A DNA stretch of 64,000 nucleotides from Vibrio sp. S17_S38 (GCF_014694375.1 NZ_JAAUWW010000003.1:1-64000); one strand, 5' to 3'; positions 10,938 through 21,768 are shown, counted from the first letter of the stretch. Numbers and translations are program-made. Notes: a model not told the origin generated them from the letters alone.

Positions 10938-12305
10938 TTAGGCCATCATAGGTACCAAGAATACCGTGCCAATAATCACGGTTGCCAACCCACAAATCAC
11001 AGGAATAAAGGTACGCTTTACTACATCAAACGGGCTGATTTTACCCATACCTGATGTTGCAACAATAACACCAGAAACAGGTGAAATAGTACGGCCAAGA
11101 TTAGAGGCTTGTAACATTGGAATAATTAAAAATGCAGGGTTAATGCCCATTTTAGCGGCTAATGATGGTGCAAGCTCAACAAAAGCATAAAAAGACGCAT
11201 TACCAGACCCCGTGGCAACAGAAGCCGCGACAGTAATAGCAGTCAATAGCAACATTAACGCCACCGCTCCAGCACCTGCATTATTGGCAAGCGCTAATAA
11301 ATTATCAATAGCACCCATCGACATCAAGCCTTGTGCGAACAAACCAGCACCGACTAATAACATGACCACGCTTTTAAAGGCCTCTGCCATACCTTGATAG
11401 CACACTTCAAGATCTTCTAGCGCTTTTTTTCCATTAAAACGATTAGAAACATAATGTACGACTGCGCCAATAAAAATAGACAGCACGACAATAGTATAAA
11501 TATCTAATGATAAACCAGAGATCGTCTTACCATTGAATAAAAACACACCAACAATTGGTAAAAATGGCAGTAATGAATAATAAGCTGGAGCACTCGTGTC
11601 CATATGAGAGATATCTACTTTCTCCATTGGCGTATTATCTTTTTTATCTAGATATTTATTCCAAAAATACGCAGCAATCGCCATCACAATAATGGCAGAG
11701 ATAGAAACAGGCAATACAGTTTCAACTGCAAACACATGCAATGGTATGCCAGATTTTTGTGCAGCAATAACCACATCACCAGACGTTGGCGATAAGATAA
11801 TCGCGGCTGGAGACGCACATACCGCAACCGCAGCAGGGCGAGAGATTCCCATCGCTGTCATCATCGGAAATAGCGTGGCCATCAGTAGAACACCTAGACC
11901 GGTGGCCGAGCTCACAGCTAAAGACATTAAACACGCAACAATATAAGCTGCAACCAATAAGATATAAGGCGATTTAATAAAAGAGAGCGGCTTTGAAAAC
12001 TGTTTAACCACAATGTTATTAGCACCAATATGGGTCATATAAGTTGCAAAACCACACAGCAACATAATTTGCAGACCTAAACCACCGCTATAACTTTGCA
12101 ATGTCGCTTTTAAAAATAGTAATGAATCCGTGAAGAAGTTTCCGGTTGATTCCATTCCTTGAGGAAGAACAGAGTGGCCAAGAGGTTGAGCGATTAGTAG
12201 TAGCAATGTACCCGCGGCCAATAAAACGCCCGTTGGTTTATATCCTTTTACAATGAAGTAACCCACGACAATGGTCACAGCAAAACCAATAATCAGTTCT
12301 AACAT
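10938..12305 (-). CDS. dcuC: DcuC-family C4-dicarboxylate carrier
   Basis: A 455-residue polytopic inner-membrane carrier of the DcuC family, which in E. coli moves fumarate and succinate during anaerobic growth. The sequence is nearly all hydrophobic helices (about 12) with a central hydrophilic loop around residues 225-245. Typical segments are LSPTSGDVVIAAQ (about 170-180) and SGNASFYAFVELAPS (about 367-381). The ATG at 12305 is preferred over a TTG six codons upstream, because AAAAGG lies about 10 nt before it and the length then matches E. coli DcuC (461). The substrate is inferred; related YfcC- or Dcu-like carriers are possible. It is a single gene with its own terminator. Confidence 0.8.
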   Translation of the reverse strand: MLELIIGFAVTIVVGYFIVKGYKPTGVLLAAGTLLLLIAQPLGHSVLPQGMESTGNFFTDSLLFLKATLQSYSGGLGLQIMLLCGFATYMTHIGANNIVVKQFSKPLSFIKSPYILLVAAYIVACLMSLAVSSATGLGVLLMATLFPMMTAMGISRPAAVAVCASPAAIILSPTSGDVVIAAQKSGIPLHVFAVETVLPVSISAIIVMAIAAYFWNKYLDKKDNTPMEKVDISHMDTSAPAYYSLLPFLPIVGVFLFNGKTISGLSLDIYTIVVLSIFIGAVVHYVSNRFNGKKALEDLEVCYQGMAEAFKSVVMLLVGAGLFAQGLMSMGAIDNLLALANNAGAGAVALMLLLTAITVAASVATGSGNASFYAFVELAPSLAAKMGINPAFLIIPMLQASNLGRTISPVSGVIVATSGMGKISPFDVVKRTFIPVICGLATVIIGTVFLVPMMA

Positions 12306-12528
12306 AGTTGTTTGCCTTTTCAATTATGCGATGAGATTTAAGTATCAGACATCGTTTTTAATATTATTGGCAAACAACCTATCAGATGAATCAATAGCAA
12401 ATATTAATCTCTATCAATTTTTTCTTTGTAACACGAAATTTATTCAGATGACATTAATAGATTGAATCAAACAACGTCCATCAACACCACAAAATGAAAC
12501 ATTAAACGCAGGTTTTAATCAATAACAT

Positions 12529-13011
12529 CTAAGGTTTTAATGGCACTCGAGCAAAAGCATCATTGCCACATTGTAGGCAAGGTTTAATCTCACAAGGGTG
12601 TGTATATTCTTGTCTATGACCACACTTCTCACACACTAACGCTCCAAGCCCAATAATATCACCGACTTCGTATAATCCTTTGTGTTCAATATCTTGGAAT
12701 ACTTCACGCCATTCAACTTGCGTTCTATCCGTAATTTCTAATAAGCCTTCCCAGATCGTTTCAGCTACTACGGTCATAAATGGATCATCATCTCTCCCTT
12801 CTTTACTCTTTTGATAGCTATCAGAGAATTCTTTCAAATCCGATTTCACATACTGCTTGATAAGTTCCAATTCATCTTTGGTCATATCTTTAACAGCATC
12901 AAGCATTCCTTTAGAGGTATCGGCTGCTTTATCAGCTTCTGCTGGCGTTTTATTTACGTTATCGATCAAGTGGTCTAAAACCTGTTTGTAATCGTGTTTA
13001 CGCTTTGGCAT
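12529..13011 (-). CDS. ybeL: Zinc-ribbon protein YbeL (DUF1451)
   Basis: A 160-residue cytosolic protein of unknown function, identical in length to E. coli YbeL. The N-terminal two-thirds is charged and helical. The C-terminus has a zinc-ribbon made of two CxxC knuckles (CEKCGH near residue 126 and CLQCGND near 145). The ATG at 13011 is chosen because AGGAG lies 6 nt upstream; the longer frame adds nine residues that are not needed. It is divergent from leuS, the same arrangement as in E. coli. Confidence 0.9.
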   Translation of the reverse strand: MPKRKHDYKQVLDHLIDNVNKTPAEADKAADTSKGMLDAVKDMTKDELELIKQYVKSDLKEFSDSYQKSKEGRDDDPFMTVVAETIWEGLLEITDRTQVEWREVFQDIEHKGLYEVGDIIGLGALVCEKCGHRQEYTHPCEIKPCLQCGNDAFARVPLKP

Positions 13012-13159
13012 CGGAAACTCCTGTCTATTATTTTTCAATGCATCGCCATTTATTGCTCTGGCTATTGTTGAGCATCACCGCTTTAAGGTATTCTATGCTC
13101 ATCAAGTATGACCTGATCTAACCGATCTCACAAATTTACGAAACCGGATACCCTCCCAG

Positions 13160-15754
13160 ATGCAAAAACCAGTAGCTAAATTAAATGAGCAATACAACCC
13201 ACAAGACATTGAGCAAAAAGTTCAACAATATTGGGATGATAATAAAATCTTCGAAGTCACTGAAGATGCCGATAAAGAGAAATTCTACTGCCTATCTATG
13301 TTCCCTTACCCAAGTGGACGTCTGCATATGGGCCATGTTCGTAATTACACCATCGGTGATGTAATTTCTCGCTTCCAACGTCTGCAAGGCAAAAATGTTA
13401 TGCAACCAATCGGTTGGGATGCGTTTGGCCTTCCTGCTGAAAATGCGGCAGTAAAAAACAAAACAGCTCCGGCACCTTGGACTTACGAAAACATCGAATA
13501 CATGAAAAACCAGCTTAAATTATTAGGTTTTGGTTACGACTGGACTCGTGAATTCGCTACTTGTACACCGGAATATTATCGCTGGGAACAGGAATTTTTC
13601 ACTAAGTTGTATGAAAAAGGCTTAGTTTACAAAAAAACATCTTCTGTAAACTGGTGTCCGAACGACATGACCGTTTTAGCTAACGAACAAGTTGAAGATG
13701 GCTGTTGCTGGCGTTGTGACACTCCAGTTGAGCAAAAAGAAATTCCACAGTGGTTCATTAAAATTACTGAGTACGCACAAGAATTACTGGATGATTTAGA
13801 CAACCTAGATGGTTGGCCTGAGATGGTAAAAACCATGCAGCGCAACTGGATTGGCCGCTCTGAAGGCGTTGAGTTGTCATTTAAAGTAACAGATCAAGCC
13901 GATCTAGAAGTTTACACAACTCGCCCCGATACCTTAATGGGCGTAACTTATGTTGCTATCGCTGCAGGTCATCCTTTGGCAGCCCAAGCGTCGCAAAGTA
14001 ATCCATCATTAGCGACGTTTATTGACGAATGTAAAAACACTAAAGTTGCTGAAGCTGAACTGGCTACGATGGAAAAGAAAGGCATGGATACTGGCCTTAA
14101 AGCTACTCACCCATTAAATGGTCGTGAAGTACCAATCTTCGTTGCTAACTTTGTATTAATGGATTACGGCACAGGAGCAGTGATGGCAGTCCCTGCTCAC
14201 GATCAACGTGACTTTGAGTTTGCCACTAAATACGGTTTAGACATTGAAGCAGTTATTTTAGATAGCGAAGGCAATCAACCAGATGTTTCAGAAGTTGCTT
14301 ATACTGAAAAAGGCGCACTCTTTAACTCTGCTGAGTTTGATGGTCTTGAGTTCCAAGCCGCATTTGATGCCGTTGCTGCAAAACTTGAAAGCGAAAATAA
14401 AGGGAAGAAAACCGTTAACTTCCGCCTGCGTGATTGGGGCGTTTCTCGTCAACGTTACTGGGGCGCACCAATTCCAATGGTGACCACTGATGATGGTGTC
14501 GTTCACCCTGTTCCGGCCGATCAACTTCCTGTTATTTTACCGGAAGATGTTGTTATGGATGGCGTAACAAGCCCAATTAAAGCCGACAAAGCATGGGCAG
14601 AAACAACGTTCAATGGTGAACATGCTCTGCGTGAAACCGATACTTTTGATACCTTTATGGAGTCATCTTGGTATTACGCACGTTATTGCAGCCCACAAGC
14701 AGACGATATTTTAGATCCTGAAAAAGCTAACTACTGGCTACCCGTTGATCAATATGTTGGTGGTATTGAGCATGCGTGTATGCATCTATTATATTCTCGC
14801 TTCTTCCACAAACTACTTCGTGATGCTGGTTATGTCACGTCCAATGAACCATTCAAACAATTACTTTGCCAAGGTATGGTGTTAGCAGATGCTTTCTACC
14901 ACACCAATGAAAAAGGCACGAAAGAATGGGTTGCACCAACAGATGTCACTGTTGAGCGTGATGGCAAAGGTCGCATTGAAAAAGCAGTGGATGATCAAGG
15001 TCGTAACGTTGAACACTCAGGCATGATCAAAATGTCTAAGTCGAAAAATAATGGTATTGATCCGCAAGAAATGGTTGATAAATACGGCGCCGATACCGTT
15101 CGCTTATTTATGATGTTCGCCTCTCCTGCTGATATGACATTGGAATGGCAAGAGTCTGGTGTTGAAGGGACCAATCGCTTCCTAAAACGTGTTTGGAAAC
15201 TAGTCGGTGAGCACACATCTCAAGGTAATGCTGTTGCCGTTGATACAACATCATTGACTGGTGATCAAAAAGCACTTCGTCGTGATGTACATAAAACGAT
15301 TGCAAAAGTAACCGATGATATTGATCGCCGCCAAACGTTTAATACCGCCATTGCTGCCATCATGGAATTAATGAACAAGCTGGGTAAAGCACCTCAAGCC
15401 AATGAGCAAGATCGCGCTATCCTAGATGAAGCATTAAAAGCCGTAGTTCGTATGCTGTACCCAATCACGCCACATATTTGTTTTGAAATGTGGGCAGCGT
15501 TAGGCGGCGACAAAGTCGATACTTGTGACTGGCCAACATTTGATGAAAAAGCCTTGGTTGAAGATGAGAAACTGATCATCGTTCAAGTCAATGGCAAATT
15601 ACGAGCCAAACTCACAGTATCAGCTGACGCAAGCAAAGAAGAAGTTGAAGCGTTAGGAATGGCCAATGAACATATCATTAAATTCACTGATGGTTTAACG
15701 GTACGTAAAGTTATTTATGTTCCGGGTAAACTGCTGAATATTGTGGCTAATTAA
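13160..15754 (+). CDS. leuS: Leucyl-tRNA synthetase
   Basis: A class Ia aminoacyl-tRNA synthetase that charges tRNA-Leu, including the tRNA at the start of this window. The HIGH motif is HMGH (residues 56-59) in [15 protein letters not shown] and the KMSKS loop is at 624-628. A large CP1 editing domain lies between them (about 225-420). The length of 864 aa matches E. coli (860). It heads the conserved leuS-lptE-holA order; lptE begins about 200 nt further on, so the genes may be separately initiated or share a long leader. Confidence 0.98.
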   Translation: MQKPVAKLNEQYNPQDIEQKVQQYWDDNKIFEVTEDADKEKFYCLSMFPYPSGRLHMGHVRNYTIGDVISRFQRLQGKNVMQPIGWDAFGLPAENAAVKNKTAPAPWTYENIEYMKNQLKLLGFGYDWTREFATCTPEYYRWEQEFFTKLYEKGLVYKKTSSVNWCPNDMTVLANEQVEDGCCWRCDTPVEQKEIPQWFIKITEYAQELLDDLDNLDGWPEMVKTMQRNWIGRSEGVELSFKVTDQADLEVYTTRPDTLMGVTYVAIAAGHPLAAQASQSNPSLATFIDECKNTKVAEAELATMEKKGMDTGLKATHPLNGREVPIFVANFVLMDYGTGAVMAVPAHDQRDFEFATKYGLDIEAVILDSEGNQPDVSEVAYTEKGALFNSAEFDGLEFQAAFDAVAAKLESENKGKKTVNFRLRDWGVSRQRYWGAPIPMVTTDDGVVHPVPADQLPVILPEDVVMDGVTSPIKADKAWAETTFNGEHALRETDTFDTFMESSWYYARYCSPQADDILDPEKANYWLPVDQYVGGIEHACMHLLYSRFFHKLLRDAGYVTSNEPFKQLLCQGMVLADAFYHTNEKGTKEWVAPTDVTVERDGKGRIEKAVDDQGRNVEHSGMIKMSKSKNNGIDPQEMVDKYGADTVRLFMMFASPADMTLEWQESGVEGTNRFLKRVWKLVGEHTSQGNAVAVDTTSLTGDQKALRRDVHKTIAKVTDDIDRRQTFNTAIAAIMELMNKLGKAPQANEQDRAILDEALKAVVRMLYPITPHICFEMWAALGGDKVDTCDWPTFDEKALVEDEKLIIVQVNGKLRAKLTVSADASKEEVEALGMANEHIIKFTDGLTVRKVIYVPGKLLNIVAN

Positions 15755-15795
15755 TTACTGCGGATGCATTCCCATCCTATTAAATAGTCAATTTG

Positions 15796-15832
15796 AAGCG
15801 TAAGTAGTTGTATACCAACTTCTGCTTACGCT
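15796..15832. repeat. Imperfect inverted repeat between leuS and lptE
   Basis: AAGCGTAAG (15796-15804) and CTTACGCTT (15824-15832) pair perfectly. Inner GTTG and CAAC extend the stem across an asymmetric bulge, with TATAC at the apex. No T run follows the hairpin directly, so it is not a clear terminator. It may be a small repeat element or an RNA structure in the leuS-lptE spacer. Confidence 0.6.
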
Positions 15833-15957
15833 TATCTTATTCACTTTTCTTGCTTCTTAATTATATTTATACTCAAAATAATTGAAATTGCATCTTCACA
15901 TAGAGTTAATAAGATAAGTTTTTCAATCCTACTCTATAGCCACAGAGGTATAACTTG

Positions 15958-16701
15958 GTGACTCGTTTGTTTTCTAATACACATTTCCGTATTTTCATCA
16001 TTGCAACTTTAGCCATGATGACCACTGCATGTGGTTTTCATTTCCGTGGCAATTATTTACTTCCAGATGAAGTGGAAACTTTATCGGTTACCAGTTTTGA
16101 TGACTATGCGATGATCACTCGTGAAGTCAAAAAACAATTAACAAGAAATGGCGTTAAAGTTGTTCCTCCCGGAGTGAATGTCGCAAATCTTTATATCATT
16201 AACGATAGTGATGGTGATCGAACGCTTTCACTCTATCAGAATGCCCGCGCCGCAGAGTATGAGCTATTTTATAACACCAGCTATAAAGTCACAGTGCCAG
16301 GCTACAACACAAAAACTTATAATATTCATATCACTCGTAGTTACCTTGATAACCCAATGGCTGCCTTGGCAAAGTCGGTAGAAAAAGATGTCATTTTAGA
16401 AGAAATGAAAGTTCAAGCCTCCCAACAAATACTACGCCAAATGGCAACATTAAAAACCCAGCTCATTGCAGTAGGTAGCCCAGACCCTAGTCAACAAAAA
16501 GACTTTCCAACTGAAGTGAAAGATACTAGCGCCACCATAACTCAAGATCTTGATAATGGTGTTCAGCAAACCAGTACAACGAAAGAAGTAACCTCAGAAG
16601 ATATGCAGAAAAATTCAACATCAGATGACTCGAGAACTGACAGCGAAAAAGCTGATGATGCAAAAACCAATGATGAACCAACTAACGATCAAGACCAATA
16701 A
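15958..16701 (+). CDS. lptE: LPS-assembly lipoprotein LptE
   Basis: The outer-membrane lipoprotein that plugs and assembles the LptD translocon for LPS export. The signal peptide ends in a lipobox TTAC followed by GFHFRG, the usual LptE start. The C-terminal ~55 residues form a low-complexity tail rich in D, E, S, T, N and Q, making the protein 247 aa against about 193 in E. coli. The GTG at 15958 and the TTG at 15955 are both possible after AGAGG (15944-15948); GTG is preferred. It is 5 nt upstream of holA. Confidence 0.92.
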   Translation: MTRLFSNTHFRIFIIATLAMMTTACGFHFRGNYLLPDEVETLSVTSFDDYAMITREVKKQLTRNGVKVVPPGVNVANLYIINDSDGDRTLSLYQNARAAEYELFYNTSYKVTVPGYNTKTYNIHITRSYLDNPMAALAKSVEKDVILEEMKVQASQQILRQMATLKTQLIAVGSPDPSQQKDFPTEVKDTSATITQDLDNGVQQTSTTKEVTSEDMQKNSTSDDSRTDSEKADDAKTNDEPTNDQDQ

Positions 16702-16706
16702 TTACG

Positions 16707-17729
16707 ATGCGCATTTTTGCAGATAAACTTGCTGATCATTTAAAACATAAACAACACAACGTTTATCTAGTGATGGGCAACGAGCCGTTATTACTTCAAG
16801 AAAGTAGAGATTTGATCAACCGTGATGCAAAACAGAAAGGCTTTTTAGAAAGACAACGGTTTAGCTTAGATAAACAATTAGATTGGAGTCATGTTTACGA
16901 TTGCTGCCAAGCTTTAAGCTTATTCTCAAACTTGCAAATAATCGAATTAGAAATTCCGGACGCAGGTGTTAGTGCCGCGGCCGCTAAAGAATTGGTCAAT
17001 TTATCAACCATGCTACATCCTGATATTTTACTGATCATTATTGGTAACAAACTCACTCGTGCGCAAGAAAGTACCAAGTGGTTTAAAGCAATGCACACTC
17101 AAGGCATTCTTATTTCATGTAATAGCCCTGAATTACGCTATTTGCCACAATTTGTTCAACAACGATGCCAAAAGCTAAAACTCACTCCAGATGCAGAAGC
17201 AACACAAATGCTCGCCCAATGGCATGAAGGTAATTTACTTGCTTTAGCTCAAAGTTTAGAGAAGCTAGTATTACTTTATCCGGATGGTAAACTTACTTTA
17301 TTACGAGTAGAGTCCGCTTTAGTCCGCCACAATCATTTCACCCCATTCCAATGGACCGATGCACTACTTTCAGGCCAAGAAAAACGATCACAACGTATTT
17401 TACGACAACTTGAAGCTGAAGGTGAAGAAGCCATTATTTTATTAAGAACGGTTCAAAAAGAGCTGTTTTTATTACATGACATGCAGCAAAGTCTACTTGC
17501 TCGACAGTCCATATCTCATGTTTTTGACCAACATCGTATCTGGCAAAATAAACGACCATTTTATTCAGCTGCATTACAGCGTTTAAATATGCAGCATCTG
17601 CAAATACTCATACAGCATTTAACCAAATTAGAGATCGATGTAAAAACAACCTTTAGCCAAGAGTATTGGCCTCAACTTGCCCAACTCTCATTAATGTTTT
17701 GCCAACCTACCAACACCTTTAAATTGTAG
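16707..17729 (+). CDS. holA: DNA polymerase III subunit delta
   Basis: The clamp-loader delta subunit that opens the beta sliding clamp. It is 340 aa (E. coli 343), with the typical N-terminus (HNVYLVMGNEPLLLQES) and central RFSLDKQLDWSHVYD segments. It follows lptE by 5 nt. In E. coli nadD comes next, but here only about 120 nt of apparently non-coding DNA precede rsfS. Confidence 0.95.
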   Translation: MRIFADKLADHLKHKQHNVYLVMGNEPLLLQESRDLINRDAKQKGFLERQRFSLDKQLDWSHVYDCCQALSLFSNLQIIELEIPDAGVSAAAAKELVNLSTMLHPDILLIIIGNKLTRAQESTKWFKAMHTQGILISCNSPELRYLPQFVQQRCQKLKLTPDAEATQMLAQWHEGNLLALAQSLEKLVLLYPDGKLTLLRVESALVRHNHFTPFQWTDALLSGQEKRSQRILRQLEAEGEEAIILLRTVQKELFLLHDMQQSLLARQSISHVFDQHRIWQNKRPFYSAALQRLNMQHLQILIQHLTKLEIDVKTTFSQEYWPQLAQLSLMFCQPTNTFKL

Positions 17730-17848
17730 CCTTCGCAGGAAGTATGCTTTTCACTACAATTATCCATGTTATTCTTAGCGACTTTTTATTATTATTGCCC
17801 CGCAGCTCACGTCAGCTTGCATTATTATTTTATAAATGAGGTTTCACT

Positions 17849-18166
17849 TTGCAAATAAACGAATTAAAAGACTTTTTAGCCGATAAAGCTGATGACATGA
17901 AAGCAGAAAACATCATTACTTTAGATATCACTGAAAAATCCAGTGTGACAGATTTTATGGTTATCTGTACAGGTACCTCTAAGCGTCATGTTATTTCTAT
18001 CGCTCAAAATGTTGCAAGTGAAGCAAAGGAAGCAGGCCTTGATCTACTTGGTATGGATGGTGAAAGCGAAGGTGAATGGGTTGTGGTTGATATGGGTTCA
18101 GTTATGGTCCACGTAATGCAACAGCAACACCGTGAACTCTATCAATTAGAGAAGCTGTGGAGCTAA
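17849..18166 (+). CDS. rsfS: Ribosomal silencing factor RsfS
   Basis: Binds L14 (uL14) on the large subunit and blocks subunit joining in starvation. It is 105 aa, the same as E. coli, with the conserved DITEKSSVTDFMVICTGTS near residues 26-44 and WVVVDMGSVMVHVM near 75-88. The start is TTG with TGAGG (17837-17841) 7 nt upstream. No in-frame ATG gives a full-length protein. It is followed by rlmH, with a long hairpin between them. Confidence 0.96.
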   Translation: MQINELKDFLADKADDMKAENIITLDITEKSSVTDFMVICTGTSKRHVISIAQNVASEAKEAGLDLLGMDGESEGEWVVVDMGSVMVHVMQQQHRELYQLEKLWS

Positions 18167-18196
18167 TAACAACACACCCAACGCTCATCCTTTAAG

Positions 18197-18236
18197 CCTC
18201 TATCAATTTAAGTCTTTATTTTTAAATAGATAGAGG
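18197..18236 (+). other. Long hairpin between rsfS and rlmH
   Basis: CCTCTATC (18197-18204) pairs with GATAGAGG (18229-18236). After an A/A mismatch, ATTTAA (206-211) pairs with TTAAAT (222-227), giving a 14-bp stem. No T run follows, so it is not a standard terminator. It ends about 18 nt before the rlmH ribosome-binding site (GGAG) and could be a processing or mRNA-stability element. Confidence 0.55.
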
Positions 18237-18265
18237 TCAAGCAACAAGATCATGGAGTATCCCAC

Positions 18266-18736
18266 ATGAAGATCCAACTCATTGCAGTCGGAACCAAAAT
18301 GCCCAAATGGGTTGAAGCTGGTTTTCATGAGTATCAACGCCGCTTCCCCAGCGATATGCCACTTGATCTCGTTGAAATACCCGCAGGGAAACGAGGTAAA
18401 AATGCAGATATTGTTAGGATTTTGCAAAAAGAAGGTGAAGCTATGCTATCGGCTGTACCTAAAGGCAATCGCATTATAACATTAGATATTCCAGGGAAAC
18501 GCTGGGATACCATCGAACTTGCAACACAATTAGATTCATGGAAACTCGATGGACGCGATGTTTCGATTTTGATTGGAGGTCCTGAAGGTTTATCTCCTGC
18601 ATGCAAATCTGCTGCTGATCAAAGTTGGTCATTATCACCATTAACACTACCCCATCCAATTGTGCGAGTGATTATGGCAGAAAGCTTATATCGCGCTTGG
18701 AGCGTCACAACTAATCACCCTTATCACCGAGAATAA
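18266..18736 (+). CDS. rlmH: 23S rRNA pseudouridine-1915 N3-methyltransferase RlmH
   Basis: A SPOUT-class methyltransferase acting on helix 69 of the large subunit. It is 156 aa (E. coli 155). The SAM-binding knot is visible as LIGGPEGLS near residue 101, and the C-terminal [23 protein letters not shown] is the family signature. ATG start with GGAG upstream. mrdA begins 6 nt downstream, so it is co-transcribed with the cell-elongation genes. Confidence 0.97.
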   Translation: MKIQLIAVGTKMPKWVEAGFHEYQRRFPSDMPLDLVEIPAGKRGKNADIVRILQKEGEAMLSAVPKGNRIITLDIPGKRWDTIELATQLDSWKLDGRDVSILIGGPEGLSPACKSAADQSWSLSPLTLPHPIVRVIMAESLYRAWSVTTNHPYHRE

Positions 18737-18742
18737 TCGATA

Positions 18743-20644
18743 ATGAGACGCAGACGTAGCCAAATTCGCGATTACACCGCTGAAGCTAAACTCTTTACTC
18801 GCCGTGCGATAGTGGCATTTATTGGTATTTTAGCTTTGGTCGGCGTTTTATTGGGTAATTTGTACTATATCCAAGTCGAACAATATCAAGATTATAAAAC
18901 TCGCTCTAATGATAACCGTATTAAAATTGTCCCTATCGCACCTAACCGTGGCCTGATTTACGATCGTAATGGGAAATTACTCGCCTCTAACCGCCCTGTT
19001 TTTAACTTAGAAATTACACCAGAAAAAGTCGCGGATATAGATCAAACTATCGCGGGTTTACGTAAAATAATTCCGATCAGCGATGAACAAATTGAAACTT
19101 TTAAAAAAGAACGTCTACAAACACGACGCTTCAGCTCTGTCCCTCTCTTAACTCAATTAAGTGAACAAGACGTCGCAAAAATTTCAGTTCGCCAATATCA
19201 ATTTCCTGGAGTGGAAGTCACTGCGGTATTAAAACGTTACTACCCTTATGGTTCAGCGCTTACCCACGTTTTAGGTTATGTTTCTCGAATTAACGATCGA
19301 GATATTCGCCGTTTAACTGAAGAAGATAAAATATCTAATTATCAAGCTACTCACGATATTGGCAAGATAGGGATTGAACGTTTTTATGAAGATACACTAC
19401 ATGGCACTTCGGGTTATCAAGAAGTTGAAGTAAACAGCCGTGGGCGTGTCATCCGTACATTAAAATATGTTCCCCCTATCCCAGGTAAAGATCTAGTCTT
19501 AAACCTTGATATTGATTTACAACAATACGCTTTTCATTTAATGGACAAACGTCGTGGATCGATAATTATTCTGGATCCTAAAGATAACGGCGTACTCGCG
19601 ATGGTTTCAAGCCCAAGTTATGACCCTAATGCCTTTGTTCACGGTATTAGTAGTAAAGCTTACAACCAGTTACTCAACAACCCAGATCGTCCATTAGTCA
19701 ACCGTGCCACATTAGGTATTTACCCACCAGCATCCACGGTTAAACCCCTCATCGCAGTCGCCGCTCTTACCGAAGGCGTTATCACACCTGAAACGACTCG
19801 TAACGATCCGGGGATTTGGTATATCCCTAATGCTCGTAGCCATAAGGGTTACCGAGATTGGAGTCGCTGGGGCCATGGAGTTGTTGATGTAAAGAAAGCA
19901 CTAGAGGAATCTGTTGATACCTTCTTCTATCAAGTTGCCTTTGATCTTGGTATTGATCGTCTATCAACATGGATGAACAAATTTGGTTATGGTGAGCTTA
20001 CTGGAATCGATTTACATGAAGAAAGCAGTGCCAATATGCCGACTCGTGAATGGAAACGTGCTCGCCATCGTACGCAATGGTATCAAGGTGACACTATCCC
20101 TGTTGGTATTGGCCAAGGTTATTGGACAGCTACGCCTATGCAAATAGCAAAAGCGCTGTCAGTTTTGGTCTCACATGGCAAGGTTCGGGCTCCTCACTTA
20201 TTGCGTGCAACGATAGATAAAACGTCACCGTCAGCCACGCCTGTACTCAGCCCGATTAAAACTTACCCATCAATTACAGGGGTAAAAGAATCTTATTGGG
20301 ATCTTGCAGAAGAAGGCATGCATCTAGTAGCAACCGGTAATAGGGGTACTGCAAGACGTTCTTTCTATGGCGCAAAATATCAAGCAGCCGTTAAATCGGG
20401 TACAGCTCAAGTGTATGGGTTAAAAGAAGGCGAAAAATATGATGCGGATGAAATCGCAGAACATCTTAGGGATCATGCATTATTAATGGGATTTGCCCCA
20501 TTCAAAGACCCTAAAGTCATTGTCTCGATGGTACTTGAAAATGCAGGGGGAGGATCGGGCGTTGGTGGCCCAATTGCTCGACAGATATTCGACCATGTCA
20601 TCTTGAATAATGATGAAACCGACTCTTCACAGGATAAAAAATAA
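18743..20644 (+). CDS. mrdA: Penicillin-binding protein 2 (elongasome transpeptidase)
   Basis: The class B PBP that cross-links peptidoglycan during rod elongation. One N-terminal transmembrane helix (about residues 21-42) is followed by the pedestal domain and the transpeptidase domain. The active-site SxxK is Ser331-Lys334 in [11 protein letters not shown], next to E. coli S330, and the KSG motif is at 551-553. The length of 633 aa is normal. It is directly followed by its partner mrdB. Confidence 0.97.
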   Translation: MRRRRSQIRDYTAEAKLFTRRAIVAFIGILALVGVLLGNLYYIQVEQYQDYKTRSNDNRIKIVPIAPNRGLIYDRNGKLLASNRPVFNLEITPEKVADIDQTIAGLRKIIPISDEQIETFKKERLQTRRFSSVPLLTQLSEQDVAKISVRQYQFPGVEVTAVLKRYYPYGSALTHVLGYVSRINDRDIRRLTEEDKISNYQATHDIGKIGIERFYEDTLHGTSGYQEVEVNSRGRVIRTLKYVPPIPGKDLVLNLDIDLQQYAFHLMDKRRGSIIILDPKDNGVLAMVSSPSYDPNAFVHGISSKAYNQLLNNPDRPLVNRATLGIYPPASTVKPLIAVAALTEGVITPETTRNDPGIWYIPNARSHKGYRDWSRWGHGVVDVKKALEESVDTFFYQVAFDLGIDRLSTWMNKFGYGELTGIDLHEESSANMPTREWKRARHRTQWYQGDTIPVGIGQGYWTATPMQIAKALSVLVSHGKVRAPHLLRATIDKTSPSATPVLSPIKTYPSITGVKESYWDLAEEGMHLVATGNRGTARRSFYGAKYQAAVKSGTAQVYGLKEGEKYDADEIAEHLRDHALLMGFAPFKDPKVIVSMVLENAGGGSGVGGPIARQIFDHVILNNDETDSSQDKK

Positions 20645-20645
20645 T

Positions 20646-21767
20646 ATGAGCATGAATTTATCCGATGGAAAAAACCGCGCATTCTTTGAAAGACTGCATA
20701 TTGACCTACCATTATTACTTGGGATTTTAGTGCTGATGGTAATCGGCCTTGTCATTATGTACAGCGCCAGTGGGCAAAACCTTGAAATGATGGACCGTCA
20801 AGCCATGCGCATGTTGCTTTCACTCGGTGTAATGATCTTCCTGGCTCAGATTACACCTAGAACATTTGAATCATTAGCACCAATACTATACGTCATTGGC
20901 GTGATGCTTTTACTCAGCGTGCTCTTTTTTGGAGAAACCTCAAAAGGTGCTCAACGTTGGTTAGATTTAGGTATCGTCCGTTTTCAGCCATCGGAACTGC
21001 TGAAACTTGCCGTTCCTTTAATGGTTGCTCGTTATATTGGTAAACAGTCTTTGCCACCTACTTTTAAAACGTTGCTCGTTTCTTTAGTTCTCGTGTGCCT
21101 ACCTACCATTCTTATTGCAAAACAGCCTGACTTAGGCACATCAATCCTTATTGCTGCTTCTGGTATTTTTGTTATTTTTCTGGCAGGAATAAGCTGGCGA
21201 ATTATCGCAGCGGCGGCTTTAACTATTGGGGGATTTATCCCTATCCTTTGGTTCTTTTTGATGCACGAATATCAAAAAGTTCGCGTTCGAACCTTATTTG
21301 ATCCGGAATCTGACCCATTAGGCGCTGGTTACCACATAATACAAAGTAAAATAGCCATTGGCTCTGGTGGTTTGACAGGTAAAGGTTGGCTACATGGCAC
21401 TCAATCACAACTAGAATTTGTTCCTGAGCGCCATACAGATTTTATTTTCTCTGTTATTTCAGAAGAATGGGGAATGATTGGAGTTTGTTTCCTACTCGCA
21501 GTTTACCTATTTATTATCGTACGCGGGTTATATCTTGCCACACAGGCTCAAACTGCCTTTGGTAAAATGATGAGTGGAAGTGTTGTATTAAGCTTTTTTG
21601 TTTATGTTTTTGTCAATATTGGGATGGTGAGTGGCATTCTCCCAGTGGTCGGTGTACCGTTACCTCTAATCAGTTATGGTGGCACCTCAATGGTTACCCT
21701 ATTAGCAGGTTTTGGTATTCTTATGTCTATTCACACACATCGTAAAATGCTTTCTAAGGCGAACTAA
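20646..21767 (+). CDS. mrdB: Peptidoglycan glycosyltransferase RodA
   Basis: A SEDS-family polytopic membrane glycosyltransferase that works with PBP2 in the elongasome. About ten transmembrane helices are visible. The family signature [22 protein letters not shown] is at the C-terminus, read in two parts around residues 337-358. The ATG at 20646, one base after the mrdA stop, gives 373 aa (E. coli 370). The longer frame overlapping mrdA is not needed. Confidence 0.97.
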   Translation: MSMNLSDGKNRAFFERLHIDLPLLLGILVLMVIGLVIMYSASGQNLEMMDRQAMRMLLSLGVMIFLAQITPRTFESLAPILYVIGVMLLLSVLFFGETSKGAQRWLDLGIVRFQPSELLKLAVPLMVARYIGKQSLPPTFKTLLVSLVLVCLPTILIAKQPDLGTSILIAASGIFVIFLAGISWRIIAAAALTIGGFIPILWFFLMHEYQKVRVRTLFDPESDPLGAGYHIIQSKIAIGSGGLTGKGWLHGTQSQLEFVPERHTDFIFSVISEEWGMIGVCFLLAVYLFIIVRGLYLATQAQTAFGKMMSGSVVLSFFVYVFVNIGMVSGILPVVGVPLPLISYGGTSMVTLLAGFGILMSIHTHRKMLSKAN

Positions 21768-21768
21768 A

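Noticed and set aside
20610-20645. Twelve extra N-terminal residues for mrdB overlapping mrdA
   Set aside because: The ATG at 20646 directly after the mrdA stop gives the normal RodA length.
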